The notes: generated from the letters alone by a model not told the origin. Positions 45,985 through 55,620 are shown, numbered from the stretch's first letter. The stretch: 64,000 bases of DNA from Bradyrhizobium sp. Ash2021 (GCF_031202265.1 NZ_CP100604.1:3454501-3518500); one strand, 5' to 3'. Made by a program: numbers and translations.

Positions 45985-46014
45985 GCAGGTGTCAACAGAA
46001 CCGGGTGCAGCTCA

Positions 46015-46451
46015 GAATCGTGAATTAACAATTGTCTGCTAAATCCGATCAGCGCTGGTTAACAACTTGACGCGAAATTAGTACAAAACAAGAACATTTT
46101 GGGGATAAAGTTAACTTTTTCTCGGAGTGAGTCCGCCTAGACACGCCACTTATAGAGAGGATCGAAAAGATCCGGCTGTTCATCTAGATGAACGTAACCT
46201 TACACTTTACCTCTCGTCGAGCAAAAGAACGTAGATGGCCAGGGCAAGCCCGACCATGACGGCAGTCTAAAATCCCGTTGCACAACAGCGAACGAATCCT
46301 ATTGATTCTATTCATGAATTTCCCGGCCGTGAATCCCGATTGACTCCGCCGGCCCTGTTAGCTTTATATTAGAACATATCATGAACAAATGAGCCAGCAG
46401 CGGGTTCATTCAACCAACCCGTAACGGCCCAAAATCTTAAGGGAGCGGCGC
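46015..46451. other. AT-rich intergenic region before imuA
   Basis: This 437-bp gap runs from the IS3 right end to imuA. The left part (46015-46220) is AT-rich and codes nothing evident. The right part carries the LexA box (46372-46386) and must contain the imuA promoter. Only very short open frames exist. Confidence 0.5.
46372..46386 (+). promoter_or_regulatory. LexA operator (SOS box) of imuA-imuB-dnaE2
   Basis: GAACATATCATGAAC fits the alphaproteobacterial LexA consensus GAAC-N7-GAAC exactly. It is 66 bp before the imuA start codon. LexA cleavage after DNA damage should release the operon. Confidence 0.88.
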
Positions 46452-47246
46452 ATGAGCGGCGCACGCACGAATACGCTTGCGACTTTGCGAGGACGCATCG
46501 AGCGCATCGAAGCGCATGGCGATGCATACGCCCCCAACAAGGTGCCGCTCGGCCATGCCGGCGCCGATGCGACGCTGCGCGGCGGCCTTGCGCTGGCCGC
46601 GGTGCATGAAGTGTTTTCCGAGGGACATCAGAGCGCTGCGGCGACCGGATTCATCGCAGGCCTTGCGGGGCGCATCACCGCGCGCCGGCCGCTGGTCTGG
46701 GTGCGGCAGGATTTTTCCGACATCGAATCCGGCGCGCTGTCGATGAGCGGGTTTTCCGAACTCGGTCTCGATCCGCACCTGCTCGTGACCGTGCGCGCGG
46801 CCGACGCCGACAGTGCGTTGCGGACGGCGGCCGATGCGCTGGCCTGCGATGCGCTGGGCCTCGTCGTGCTGGAAGTCTGGGGCGAGGCGCGGCAGCTCGA
46901 TCTCGTCGCCAGCCGCAAGCTGACCCTGGCGGCGCAGGCCTCCGGCGTTACCGCGCTGCTGCTGCGGCTGGCGGCAACTCCTCAGCCTTCGACCGCGGAG
47001 ACGCGATGGATCGTGCGCGCGGCGCATTCGCCGCCGGGCAATCCCTGGCACGCATGGGGCGCGCCGGTGTTCGACGCGCAGCTCGTTCGTAACCGTCATG
47101 GCCCGGTTGGGCGGTGGATCATGGAATGGAAATGTGATGAGTGCCTTTTCTTTGAACCGGCGGCGTATCCTCAGCCTGTGGCTGCCGCGCCTGCCCATCG
47201 ACCGCATCAAGCGCATGATGGGGAGCTGCAACGCCGAGCTGGATAA
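46452..47246 (+). CDS. imuA: SOS mutagenesis protein ImuA
   Basis: ImuA (264 aa) is a RecA/SulA-like protein needed with ImuB and DnaE2 for damage-induced mutagenesis. It has the typical segments VHEVFSEGHQSAAATGF (about 51) and PLVWVRQDFSDIESGALS (about 80). A LexA box lies upstream. The last 110 bp overlap the imuB start in another frame, as is usual for this operon in alphaproteobacteria; the C-terminal stretch encoded there is low in conservation. Confidence 0.9.
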   Translation: MSGARTNTLATLRGRIERIEAHGDAYAPNKVPLGHAGADATLRGGLALAAVHEVFSEGHQSAAATGFIAGLAGRITARRPLVWVRQDFSDIESGALSMSGFSELGLDPHLLVTVRAADADSALRTAADALACDALGLVVLEVWGEARQLDLVASRKLTLAAQASGVTALLLRLAATPQPSTAETRWIVRAAHSPPGNPWHAWGAPVFDAQLVRNRHGPVGRWIMEWKCDECLFFEPAAYPQPVAAAPAHRPHQAHDGELQRRAG

Positions 47247-48729
47247 AACGCCCAGCGTCGTCGTCGCCAAGCAGAACAACGCGCTGCAGATCTACGCGCT
47301 CGATGATACCGCGGCGCGTTGCGGCCTCGAGGTCGGGCTGCCGCTCGCCAATGCCCGCGCCATCTGTCCGGAGCTGACGGTGTTCGATGCCGATGCGGTG
47401 GCGGATGCCAAAACGCTGGGTGACATCGCCGACTGGTGCGACCGTTTTACGCCGCTGGTGGCGCTCGATCCGCCCTATGGCCTGTTTCTGGACATCACCG
47501 GCTGCGCCCATCTGTTCGGCGGCGAACGCGCGCTGCTGCAGATCGTATCTGGCGCGCTGACGCGGCGCGGCTTTGCCGTCAGCGCGGGCATCGCCGGAAC
47601 ATCGGTCTGCGCGCGCACGATGACGCGCCATGTGTCGGGAAAAATCATCGCCGACGGCGAGGAGGCCGATGCGGTCAGTCCATTGCCGGTGTTTGCGCTC
47701 GGCGCCGATGCGGCCATCACAAGCGGCCTGCGCCGCGCCGGCCTGAAGACCATCGGCGATGTCGCCGCGCGCGCGCGCCACGAGCTATCGGCCCGGTTCG
47801 GCGCAGGCTTCACGATCCTGCTGGAGCAGGCGCTGGGGCAGGGTGATGCGCCGATCAGTCCGCGCAAACCGCTGCCGGATTACATTGTGGAAAAACGCTT
47901 CCCCGAACCGGTCGCCACCGAAGGCGTGATATCGGCGACGCTGTCCCGGCTGGCCGCGATGCTGGTCACGGCGATGGACAAGCAGGGCAAGGGTGCGCGG
48001 CGGCTGGAAGCGAGTTTCTTCCGCACCGACGGCGCGGTGCGCACGATCATGGTTGATACCGGGCGTCCGGTGACGAAGGCCGAAATGATCGACCGCCTGT
48101 TTCGCGAACGGCTCGATGCGCTCAACGATCCCCTCGATCCCGGTTTCGGCTTTGATCTCGTCAGGCTGTCCGCCAGCCGCACCGAAATCGTGGTGCAGCA
48201 GCAGCGCGATCTCGATGCCAATGTCCATGACAATGACGAACTGGCCGCGCTGATCGACCGCATCGCCGCGCGCATCGGTGGAAAACGCGTGGTCGTGCAT
48301 TTGCCGCAAGACACCCATATTCCGGAGCGCGCGGTGATGGCGGTGCCGGCGCAGCATCATCTGGCCGCCGCGGCGCAGGCCGCATGGCCTGAGCGCACCG
48401 AAAGCGAGCCGCCGCTGCGGCCATTGCGGCTGTTCGAAAAGCCGGAGCCGATCAAGGTGCCGTTCGCGACGGTGCCGGATGGGCCGCCGCACCATTTCAC
48501 CTGGCGGCGGGTCACGCATGCGGTGGTGCGGGTGGAGGGGCCCGAGCGCATCGCCATGGAATGGTGGAAACAAGACGGCAAGGCGCTGACGCGGGATTAT
48601 TTTCGCGTCGAGGACGAAGCGGGCCTGCGCTTCTGGATCTTTCGCGACGGGCTCTATGAAAGCGAAGCTGGCGGCGCGGAGGAAAAGCCGGTTCCGGTCA
48701 ACTGGTTCGTGCACGGGCTGTTCGCATGA
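47137..48729 (+). CDS. imuB: Y-family polymerase-like protein ImuB
   Basis: ImuB (530 aa) is related to Y-family polymerases but serves as a hub that ties DnaE2 and ImuA to the beta clamp; relatives lack the catalytic acids. The N-terminus RRILSLWLPRLPIDRIKR and PYGLFLDITGCAHLFGGE (about 113) are typical. The start ATG at 47137 is within imuA. The stop overlaps dnaE2 (ATGA), so all three genes are coupled under the upstream LexA box. Confidence 0.93.
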   Translation: MSAFSLNRRRILSLWLPRLPIDRIKRMMGSCNAELDKTPSVVVAKQNNALQIYALDDTAARCGLEVGLPLANARAICPELTVFDADAVADAKTLGDIADWCDRFTPLVALDPPYGLFLDITGCAHLFGGERALLQIVSGALTRRGFAVSAGIAGTSVCARTMTRHVSGKIIADGEEADAVSPLPVFALGADAAITSGLRRAGLKTIGDVAARARHELSARFGAGFTILLEQALGQGDAPISPRKPLPDYIVEKRFPEPVATEGVISATLSRLAAMLVTAMDKQGKGARRLEASFFRTDGAVRTIMVDTGRPVTKAEMIDRLFRERLDALNDPLDPGFGFDLVRLSASRTEIVVQQQRDLDANVHDNDELAALIDRIAARIGGKRVVVHLPQDTHIPERAVMAVPAQHHLAAAAQAAWPERTESEPPLRPLRLFEKPEPIKVPFATVPDGPPHHFTWRRVTHAVVRVEGPERIAMEWWKQDGKALTRDYFRVEDEAGLRFWIFRDGLYESEAGGAEEKPVPVNWFVHGLFA

Positions 48730-51700
48730 CCGGCATTGAACCAGCGCCTGGCTATGCCGAAATCGGCATCACCACGAATTTCTCGTTCCTGCGCGGCGGC
48801 TCGGATCCGCGCGCCTATGTGCATCAGGCAGGCAAGCTGCGCATTCCTGCGATCGGCATCGCCGATCACAACACGCTGGCCGGCGTGGTGCGCGCCTGGA
48901 AGGAGCTCGACAATCCCGCGGTCGAATACAAGCCGAAACTGCTGATCGGTTCGCGGCTCGTCTTTATCGACGGCACCCCTGACATCCTGGTCTATCCGCG
49001 CGACCGCACAGCCTACGGCCTGCTGTGTCAGTTGCTCACCCGCGGCAAGCGCGGCGACGACATCCAGCGGATCGAAAAAGGCGAGTGCCACCTCAAACTC
49101 GATGACCTCCTGGAGTTCGCCGCAGGCCAGCTTCTGGTTTTGACCCTGCCGCATCGTTTTGATGCGGCTGAAATTTTGAAAGTTCTGGACCGTTTGAAGG
49201 CCGGCCGCGCCGATGGCGTGTGGCTGGCCGCGAGCCTGCTCTATCGCGGCGACGACAAGCGCCGTTTGGCGCGGCTGCATCACATCGCGATAAAAGCAAA
49301 AGTGCCGCTGCTCGCGACCAACGAAGTGCTGTATCACCACCCCGCGCGCCGCCCGCTGCAGGATGTGCTCACCTGTATCCGCGAGAAGACGACGATCGAG
49401 GCAATCGGCAAGCGGCTTGAAGCCAATGCCGAGCGCTATCTCAAGCCGGGCCACGAAATGGCGCGGCTGTTTCGCGATCTCCCGGACGCGATCGCGGAAA
49501 CCACGCGCTTCGCCGGCCGCATCAATTTTTCGCTCGATCAGCTCAAATACCAGTATCCGGACGAGCCGGTGCCGCCGGGAAAGACCGCGCAGCAGCATCT
49601 GGAATACCTGACATGGCAGGGCGTGAAGCGGTATTTTGCCGGCCAGATCGACGAAAAGCTCCGCGCCACCCTGCGCAAGGAACTCGACCTCATCGCCGAG
49701 CTCAAATACGCACATTACTTCCTCACCGTGCACGACATCGTCCATTACGCGCGCAGCCAGAACATCCTCTGCCAGGGCCGGGGATCGGCGGCCAATTCCG
49801 CCGTCTGCTACGTGCTCGGCATCACCTCGGTCGATCCGACCAAGGTCGATTTGCTGTTCGAGCGCTTCATTTCCAAGGAACGGCTGGAGCCGCCCGACAT
49901 CGACGTCGATTTCGAACATTCGCGGCGCGAGGAGGTGATGCAATATGTCTACCGCCGCTATGGCCGCCACCGCGCCGCGATCATTGCCACCGTCATCCAC
50001 TATCGTCCGCGCAGCGCGATCCGCGATGTCGGCAAGGCGCTGGGGCTGACGGAAGACGTTACCGCAGCACTGGCCGATACGGTGTGGGGAAGCTGGGGCA
50101 AGGGCCTCAACGAGATGCAGGTCAGGCAGGCCGGGCTCGACCCCAAAAATTTGATGATCGAACTCGCAGTCGAATTGACCACCGAGCTGATCGAATTTCC
50201 CCGGCATCTGTCGCAGCATGTCGGCGGCTACGTGCTGACGCAAGATAGGCTCGACAGCTATGTGCCGATCGGCAATGCCGCGATGGATGACCGCACCTTC
50301 ATCGAATGGGACAAGGACGACGTCGACGCGCTCAACATGATGAAGGTCGACGTGCTGGCGCTGGGCATGCTGACCTGCATCCGAAAATGTTTTGATCTGA
50401 TCGCCGATTACAAGGGCCGGCGCTGGGAGCTGGCGACGGTCCCGCAGGACGACAAGCCGGTCTACGACATGCTGTGCCGCGGTGAATCGCTCGGCGTGTT
50501 CCAGGTCGAAAGCCGCGCGCAGATGAACATGCTGCCGCGCTTAAAACCGCGGGTATTTTACGATCTCGTCATCGAGGTCGCGATCGTGCGGCCCGGCCCG
50601 ATCCAGGGCGACATGGTGCATCCCTATCTGCGCCGGCGGAATGGCATCGACAAGGTGAGCTACCCGTCGCCGTCGCCAGAGCATGGCGACAAGGACGAAT
50701 TGCGCCGGGTGCTGCACAAGACGCTCGGCGTGCCGCTGTTCCAGGAACAGGCGATGCGGATCGCGATCGAGGCGGCCAAATTCACCTCCGAGGAAGCCAA
50801 CGGGCTGCGCCGTTCGATGGCGACCTTCCGCAATGTCGGCACCATCGGCAAATTCGAAGACAAGATGATCGGCAACATGATCGCGCGCGGCTACGATCCC
50901 GCGTTCGCCAAGAACTGTTTCGAGCAGATCAAGGGTTTTGGCTCTTACGGCTTTCCGGAAAGCCATGCCGCGAGCTTTGCGCAGCTCGTCTACATCTCGT
51001 CATGGCTCAAGCATTACCACCCCGACGCGTTCTGCTGCGGGCTGTTGAATTCGCAGCCGATGGGCTTTTATGCCCCGGCGCAGATCGTCGGCGATGCCCG
51101 CAAGAACGGCGTCGAGGTGCGCGAGATCGATGTGTCCTTCAGTTTTGCGCAGAACACGCTGGAGCAGGGCGAGGGCAAGTATTGCGCGGTGCGGCTCGGT
51201 TTTCGCCAGATCGACGGGTTTCATTGGGTCGATCCGGATGAGGAGGGGTTGAAGCGAAACTTGCTGTCATTCCGGGGCACGCGAAGCGTGAACTACGATG
51301 CGCAATTGCGCATCGGAGAATCTCGAGGTTCCGGGTTCGCTGCTTTCGCAGCGCCCCGGAACGACGAGAGAGTAAACGACTGGGCCGACCGCATCGTCGC
51401 CGCGCGACAACGCCGCGCCTTCACCTCGCTGGAGGATTTTGCGCGCGACACCGGTTTGCCCAAGCGCGCGCTGATCCTGCTCGCGGATGCCGATGCATTC
51501 CGCTCCATCGGGCTGGATCGCCGCGCGGCACTCTGGGCGGTGCGGCGGCTGCCCGACGATTTGCCGCTGCCGCTGTTCGAAGCCGCCACCGCGCGCGAGC
51601 AGCCGGACGAGAATGCAAAGCCGTTGCCCGAGATGCCGCTGCCGGAGCAGGTGGTCGCCGACTATCAGACCGTCCGGCTGTCGCTGAAGGGGCATCCGAT

Positions 51701-52190
51701 GGAATTTTTGCGGGAGATGTTCACCAGGGAGCGCGTTGTTCCCTGCAACGAAATCTGTTATCGCAACGACAAACGCCGGGTCCGCTGCGCCGGCGTGGTG
51801 CTGGTGCGGCAGCGTCCGGGCAGCGCCAAGGGCGTCGTGTTCATGACGCTGGAGGATGAAACCGGCATCGCCAACATCGTGGTGTGGCCGAAGGTGATGG
51901 AGCAGTACCGCAAGGAAGTGATGGGCGCGCGGCTGATCCTGGTCGAGGGCTATATCCAGAGCAGTCCGGAGCAGGTGACCCATCTGGTCGCGCAGCGGAT
52001 GTTCGATCGCTCGCACGATCTGATCGGGCTTGCCAACGACGCGCTCAGCCGCAAGCTTCCGGTACCGGCGGGGCCCGCGCTGATCGAGCCGCTCAACGGC
52101 GACCGCCGCGACCATCCCGACACGCCGGCGCAAAAAATCCGCCACCCGCGCAACGTCCGCATCCTGCCGCCGTCGCGGGATTTTCACTAG
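48726..52190 (+). CDS. dnaE2: Error-prone DNA polymerase DnaE2
   Basis: DnaE2 (1154 aa) is the C-family polymerase that copies past DNA lesions. Domains: PHP (about 12-250), polymerase core with the catalytic DIDVDF (about 395), helix-hairpin-helix region (about 895-990), and an OB fold (about 1020-1090, VMTLEDETGIANIVVW). The start overlaps the imuB stop. Oddly, about 33 residues at 848-880 come from a palindromic DNA element lying in frame (listed separately); relatives have only a short linker there. It lies in the gap between the polymerase core and the HhH region, where an insertion may be tolerated. Confidence 0.95.
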   Translation: MTGIEPAPGYAEIGITTNFSFLRGGSDPRAYVHQAGKLRIPAIGIADHNTLAGVVRAWKELDNPAVEYKPKLLIGSRLVFIDGTPDILVYPRDRTAYGLLCQLLTRGKRGDDIQRIEKGECHLKLDDLLEFAAGQLLVLTLPHRFDAAEILKVLDRLKAGRADGVWLAASLLYRGDDKRRLARLHHIAIKAKVPLLATNEVLYHHPARRPLQDVLTCIREKTTIEAIGKRLEANAERYLKPGHEMARLFRDLPDAIAETTRFAGRINFSLDQLKYQYPDEPVPPGKTAQQHLEYLTWQGVKRYFAGQIDEKLRATLRKELDLIAELKYAHYFLTVHDIVHYARSQNILCQGRGSAANSAVCYVLGITSVDPTKVDLLFERFISKERLEPPDIDVDFEHSRREEVMQYVYRRYGRHRAAIIATVIHYRPRSAIRDVGKALGLTEDVTAALADTVWGSWGKGLNEMQVRQAGLDPKNLMIELAVELTTELIEFPRHLSQHVGGYVLTQDRLDSYVPIGNAAMDDRTFIEWDKDDVDALNMMKVDVLALGMLTCIRKCFDLIADYKGRRWELATVPQDDKPVYDMLCRGESLGVFQVESRAQMNMLPRLKPRVFYDLVIEVAIVRPGPIQGDMVHPYLRRRNGIDKVSYPSPSPEHGDKDELRRVLHKTLGVPLFQEQAMRIAIEAAKFTSEEANGLRRSMATFRNVGTIGKFEDKMIGNMIARGYDPAFAKNCFEQIKGFGSYGFPESHAASFAQLVYISSWLKHYHPDAFCCGLLNSQPMGFYAPAQIVGDARKNGVEVREIDVSFSFAQNTLEQGEGKYCAVRLGFRQIDGFHWVDPDEEGLKRNLLSFRGTRSVNYDAQLRIGESRGSGFAAFAAPRNDERVNDWADRIVAARQRRAFTSLEDFARDTGLPKRALILLADADAFRSIGLDRRAALWAVRRLPDDLPLPLFEAATAREQPDENAKPLPEMPLPEQVVADYQTVRLSLKGHPMEFLREMFTRERVVPCNEICYRNDKRRVRCAGVVLVRQRPGSAKGVVFMTLEDETGIANIVVWPKVMEQYRKEVMGARLILVEGYIQSSPEQVTHLVAQRMFDRSHDLIGLANDALSRKLPVPAGPALIEPLNGDRRDHPDTPAQKIRHPRNVRILPPSRDFH
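51267..51366. repeat. Palindromic repeat inside dnaE2 coding sequence
   Basis: About 100 bp bounded by GTCATTCCGGGGC and GCCCCGGAACGAC (one mismatch when paired). Inside are three more hairpins: CACGC-GAA-GCGTG, the perfect palindrome GATGCGCAATTGCGCATC (51298-51315), and CGCTGC-TTTC-GCAGCG. The dnaE2 frame runs through it without a stop. The outline is that of intergenic palindromes known from Bradyrhizobium genomes. Confidence 0.8.
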
Positions 52191-52502
52191 AATGGCAGCG
52201 TGATCTGAAGCAGGTAGGAACTCATGCCCGAGGAATAAGGCATCCGCGCGAGCGCAGGCCCCGCCGACCACGATCGCCTATCCCGACGGGACGATCGGCA
52301 AGACCGGCGGCGGCTCCACTTCAAATTGCTCGCCCGCCTGACCGGGTCTGCATTCGTCGCCTCGAGAAACGCTGTATCCAGACGGCGCCAACCGATTGCG
52401 GCGTTCAACGCAATGACGGCGAAAGCTGACCTTGCCATGAGCGCGGCAACGCTGAGCGTCTCGAACCATGAGGCCGCGGGCGACACGGTCGCGATCCCCG
52501 CG
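52191..52502. other. Intergenic region with possible decayed small gene
   Basis: A 312-bp gap between the convergent ends of dnaE2 and the HD gene. On the minus strand a start at about 52441 (MARSAFAVIALNAAIG...) leads into a short secreted-looking protein, and another frame then gives a proline-rich tail (FEVEPPPVLPIVPSG), which could be one small gene split by a frameshift. This is weak; no firm gene is called. Confidence 0.3.
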
Positions 52503-53339
52503 CTACCTTTGTGGCCCCGACAGCGCGATGTCGCGTTCGGCGCGGAACACGTTGCCATAGAGATTGGCGATCCACTGCCGTCCGCGCGTCGTCTTGTTGA
52601 GGTAGCCTATTTCAGTCTGGATATACGGCGCCACGCTGTTCCAGTAGAATTGCGGATAGCGATTGACGATGTCGGCGGGAGAATCATAGCCAAGCTGGCG
52701 ATTCATGCCGACTTCCTCGAATTCATGGTAGAGCGCGTTGGCCTTCCTGATGTAATTCGGATCGCCGAGTTGGCCGATGAAATCCGCGGCGCGAACGATC
52801 GAGGCCTCCTCGCCATGTTGCTGGCCTTCGACGGGGGGAAATCGGGTTCCTTCGATCGCCATGGCAATTCGCTGCGTGTCGAGCGGAGCGATGGGTTGGA
52901 GCCTCTCCATCACATAGAGCTTCGACCGGTCGACATGGTAAGGCATCAGGCTGGCGTCCGACGAACCGCGCGGCAGCATCACCTTCCGGCCAGTCGAATC
53001 GATCACGAAGCCGTCCGCATCGTCTTCCTTGAAAAGTCCGCGCACATAACCGATATCGTGCGCCAGGCAGGCGATGATGATATGGGCGTAATCGTTCGCC
53101 GTCAGCTGCGTATGCAACACTCGGCCGCAGAAGATCTCGTGTCCCGCCAGCGTGACGAGCAGCGTGTGCTCGACGTTGTGGTACAGCGCGTCGCTGTTTC
53201 CGATGCATTCCAGCGCGACGCGGGCGGCGTTCGGCACGATCTCCGCGAACTGCACCTCTGAAGACCCGAAGGCACGCCGCATGAAGGAACGGAGAAATTC
53301 CTCCAGGGCATTCGCCGCCAGCTCCGGTAATGTCATCAT
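52503..53339 (-). CDS. HD-domain metal-dependent phosphohydrolase
   Basis: A 278-aa soluble protein with an HD-type core: YHNVEHTLLVTL (about 53) and ACLAHDIGYVRG (about 89) carry the metal-binding His and HD pair, and a further conserved D is in AADFIGQLGDP (about 187). HD enzymes cut phosphate esters such as cyclic nucleotides or nucleotides. Start is one of two paired ATGs at 53339/53336. The neighbours are not related to it; the substrate is unknown. Confidence 0.8.
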   Translation of the reverse strand: MMTLPELAANALEEFLRSFMRRAFGSSEVQFAEIVPNAARVALECIGNSDALYHNVEHTLLVTLAGHEIFCGRVLHTQLTANDYAHIIIACLAHDIGYVRGLFKEDDADGFVIDSTGRKVMLPRGSSDASLMPYHVDRSKLYVMERLQPIAPLDTQRIAMAIEGTRFPPVEGQQHGEEASIVRAADFIGQLGDPNYIRKANALYHEFEEVGMNRQLGYDSPADIVNRYPQFYWNSVAPYIQTEIGYLNKTTRGRQWIANLYGNVFRAERDIALSGPQR

Positions 53340-53610
53340 TGGTGCTGCCCCGCTTCAGTCGCCCTCTCAAGTCAATTCGTGACGTCCCATCGCATTGCCG
53401 AAGACATCAAGCATAGCGCATCTTCGATCCGCTGGCACCTGATGTCCCGCTTAGGCGGAAGTGGAATTATGTTGCGGTGCGGCTGGGTCAGCTTGATCGG
53501 ACAGGACGGCAGTCGGCGCGAATACGGCTTCCGCCCTGGTCGTGTCCGCGCCGACGTTCTGGAAAATGTCCGACGGCGCACGGCCGACGACGGGGCGATG
53601 GAGCTTTCGC

Positions 53611-54588
53611 CTATTCAATGACCTTATCGGCCCGGAGCAGAAAAGATTCGGACAGCGTGAGACCGATACTCCTGGCGGCATTCAGATTTGCCACCAGCTC
53701 GAATTTTGTGGGCTGTTCGACCGGCAGATCGGAGGGCTTCGCTCCCTTCAATATCTTGTCCACAAAGGTCGCTGCTCTGAAATAGAGGTGGGCATAGTCG
53801 ACGCTATACGAGAGCAGGCCGCCTTCATCGACAAGCTCACGCGTTGCGTACATGGCCGGGAGCTTGTGCCTGCTCGCCAGACCGGTGATCAATCGACGGT
53901 TCGCATGAATCAGCCCGTCGTTTTCGACGATGAGGGCATCGGCGTGCCGCTCGATCGCCCGAGCAAACGCGGATTCCAGATCTTCCATTTTTCGCACGTC
54001 AAGAAGTTGCGGCTCTATCCGAAGGCTCCGGGCAGATCCCTCCAGGGATTCCCATCGGGCTTGCGAAATCGGATTGGACATATTGTACAGCGCGGCCAAT
54101 CGTTTCAGTTCCGGCAGGATCTCGCGCAGGATTTCGACCCGCTTCGATTCCAGTTCCGTTGTGAAGGCGCTCAGGCCAGTGACATTTTTTCCCGGCTGCG
54201 CGAGGCTGGCGACCACGCCGACGCCGACCGGGGCGCCACTGGCCGCCATGACGATCGGAATCGCTGCCGTCGCATTTTTGGCAGCAAGCACGGCCGGTGT
54301 GCCTCTCGTCAGGATGAGGTCACAGTTCTCCTTGACGAGCTCGGTGGCCAGATCGTGAAACCTCTCCGCAACTCCATCCGCCGACCGGTAGTCGATCATG
54401 AGGTTGCGTCCCTCGACATAACCCAATGCCCGCAGGCCCTCCAGAAAGGCTTCCATATTGGCAGTGTTCAAGGCGAGTGCGGACGTTTCCAGCACGCCGA
54501 TACGCCATATCTTGCCTTGTTGTGCAGAAGCAGCGAGCGGCCAAATCAAAACGCCGCTCAGCACCTTGATGAAATCGCGGCGCTTCAT
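53611..54588 (-). CDS. ABC transporter substrate-binding protein
   Basis: A 325-aa periplasmic binding protein of the ABC_sub_bind family (PF04392). It has a signal with MKRRDFIKVLSG at its start (Tat-like) ending near AASAQQ, then two alpha/beta lobes (IGVLETSALALN; LILTRGTPAVLAAKN; ADALIVENDGLI). The ending KFELVANLNAARSIGLTL...ADKVIE is typical. The ATG at 54588 follows GGGGAA. No permease or ATPase gene is next to it, so it is an orphan binding protein. A related C-terminal fragment is at 58295-58411. Confidence 0.9.
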   Translation of the reverse strand: MKRRDFIKVLSGVLIWPLAASAQQGKIWRIGVLETSALALNTANMEAFLEGLRALGYVEGRNLMIDYRSADGVAERFHDLATELVKENCDLILTRGTPAVLAAKNATAAIPIVMAASGAPVGVGVVASLAQPGKNVTGLSAFTTELESKRVEILREILPELKRLAALYNMSNPISQARWESLEGSARSLRIEPQLLDVRKMEDLESAFARAIERHADALIVENDGLIHANRRLITGLASRHKLPAMYATRELVDEGGLLSYSVDYAHLYFRAATFVDKILKGAKPSDLPVEQPTKFELVANLNAARSIGLTLSESFLLRADKVIE

Positions 54589-54704
54589 GTCGGTTCCCCG
54601 AGCATCAAGATCATCTCGGAGAAACATATCACATTTCACGATAGGGGCGGACTCCCAAACTCCCCGGCTTCATGTCGGGAGGCCGCCCTTCGCCTTTTCG
54701 CCGC

Positions 54705-55475
54705 TTAAAAATTCACGCGGTTCGAGATCGCGCCGTCGACGATCAAATTCGAACCCGTGGTGTAGGAGGAAGCCGGGCTGGCCAGGAACACGGCTGCGTT
54801 GGCGATCTCCTGCGGGGTGGCCATGCGGCCGGTTGGATTGCGCGCCAGCGTATCGTGATAGCGCTTGGGCGCGTTCTGCTCGACCATGTTCCAGACGCCG
54901 CCCTTGAAATACACCGTGCCCGGCGACACCACATTGACGCGGATTTTCTTAGGCGCGTATTGCCGCGCCAATCCCTTCGCCATGTGCACCAGCGCCGCCT
55001 TGATCGGACCGTACGAACTGGCGTTTTCCGCCTGCGCCGCCGAAACCGATGAAATGATGAGAAAGGCGGCGTCGCCGCGCTGCTCGCCGCTGGCCTCGAG
55101 GAACGGACGCGCGGCCTCGAACGCATGGACGGCGCCCAGCACATCGAGCCGGAAATTCTGCTCCCACGACGCGGCGTCGCCGCCTTGCGCCATCGCGCCG
55201 GCATTGGAAAACAGCATGTCAATACTGCCGAGCTCCTGCGCCGCGCCCGATATCCATGATTTCAGCCCGGCGGCGTCGGTGATATCGACCGGCGCGCCCG
55301 TCGCCCGCACGCCCTGGGCTTTCAACTCGGCAACCGTGCTTCCGACCTGATCCGCGTTGCGGGCGCAGACCGCGACGCCTGCGCCTTCGGCAGCCAGCGT
55401 GCCCGCAATCGCGCGTCCAATGCCGCGCGTGCCCCCGAGCACGACCGCGTTTCGTCCCTTCAAGCCCAAATCCAT
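54705..55475 (-). CDS. SDR-family oxidoreductase
   Basis: A 256-aa short-chain dehydrogenase with the cofactor motif GGTRGIGRA (about 14), NAG (about 90), catalytic Ser (SSVSAA, about 141) and Y-x3-K (YGPIK, about 153). The C-terminal GSNLIVDGAISNRVNF is typical. It uses NAD(P)H to oxidise or reduce an unknown alcohol or ketone. It is likely a single-gene unit. Confidence 0.92.
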   Translation of the reverse strand: MDLGLKGRNAVVLGGTRGIGRAIAGTLAAEGAGVAVCARNADQVGSTVAELKAQGVRATGAPVDITDAAGLKSWISGAAQELGSIDMLFSNAGAMAQGGDAASWEQNFRLDVLGAVHAFEAARPFLEASGEQRGDAAFLIISSVSAAQAENASSYGPIKAALVHMAKGLARQYAPKKIRVNVVSPGTVYFKGGVWNMVEQNAPKRYHDTLARNPTGRMATPQEIANAAVFLASPASSYTTGSNLIVDGAISNRVNF

Positions 55476-55620
55476 TTTGTTCTTCCTTTTGTTGACCCGC
55501 GCGACTGTACCAGAACCGCGGCGCGGGCAAAGCGGCCGTCACACACAGAGGTCCTTACCGTGCCGTTTCTTTTGTCGGGCAGCCTCAGTGCGATGCAGTG
55601 TAACAATCGACGCGCCCCAA

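Larger units (their letters stand above)
44771..46014 (+). mobile_element. IS3-family insertion sequence, inactive
   Basis: A 1244-bp element with imperfect terminal inverted repeats of about 26 bp starting TGAGCTGCACCCGGTTC and ending with its complement GAACCGGGTGCAGCTCA. The 3-bp direct repeat GAA flanks both ends (44768-44770 and 46015-46017), as expected for IS3 insertion. It holds orfA and orfB, both with a one-base frame change, so it cannot make a normal transposase. Confidence 0.9.

Noticed and set aside
46230..46300. Possible tRNA near the patch border
   Set aside because: No cloverleaf with a T-loop sequence and acceptor pairing could be drawn.
52187..52558. 123-codon minus-strand gene after dnaE2
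   Set aside because: It overlaps the HD gene and has no consistent composition; at most a decayed small gene is present.
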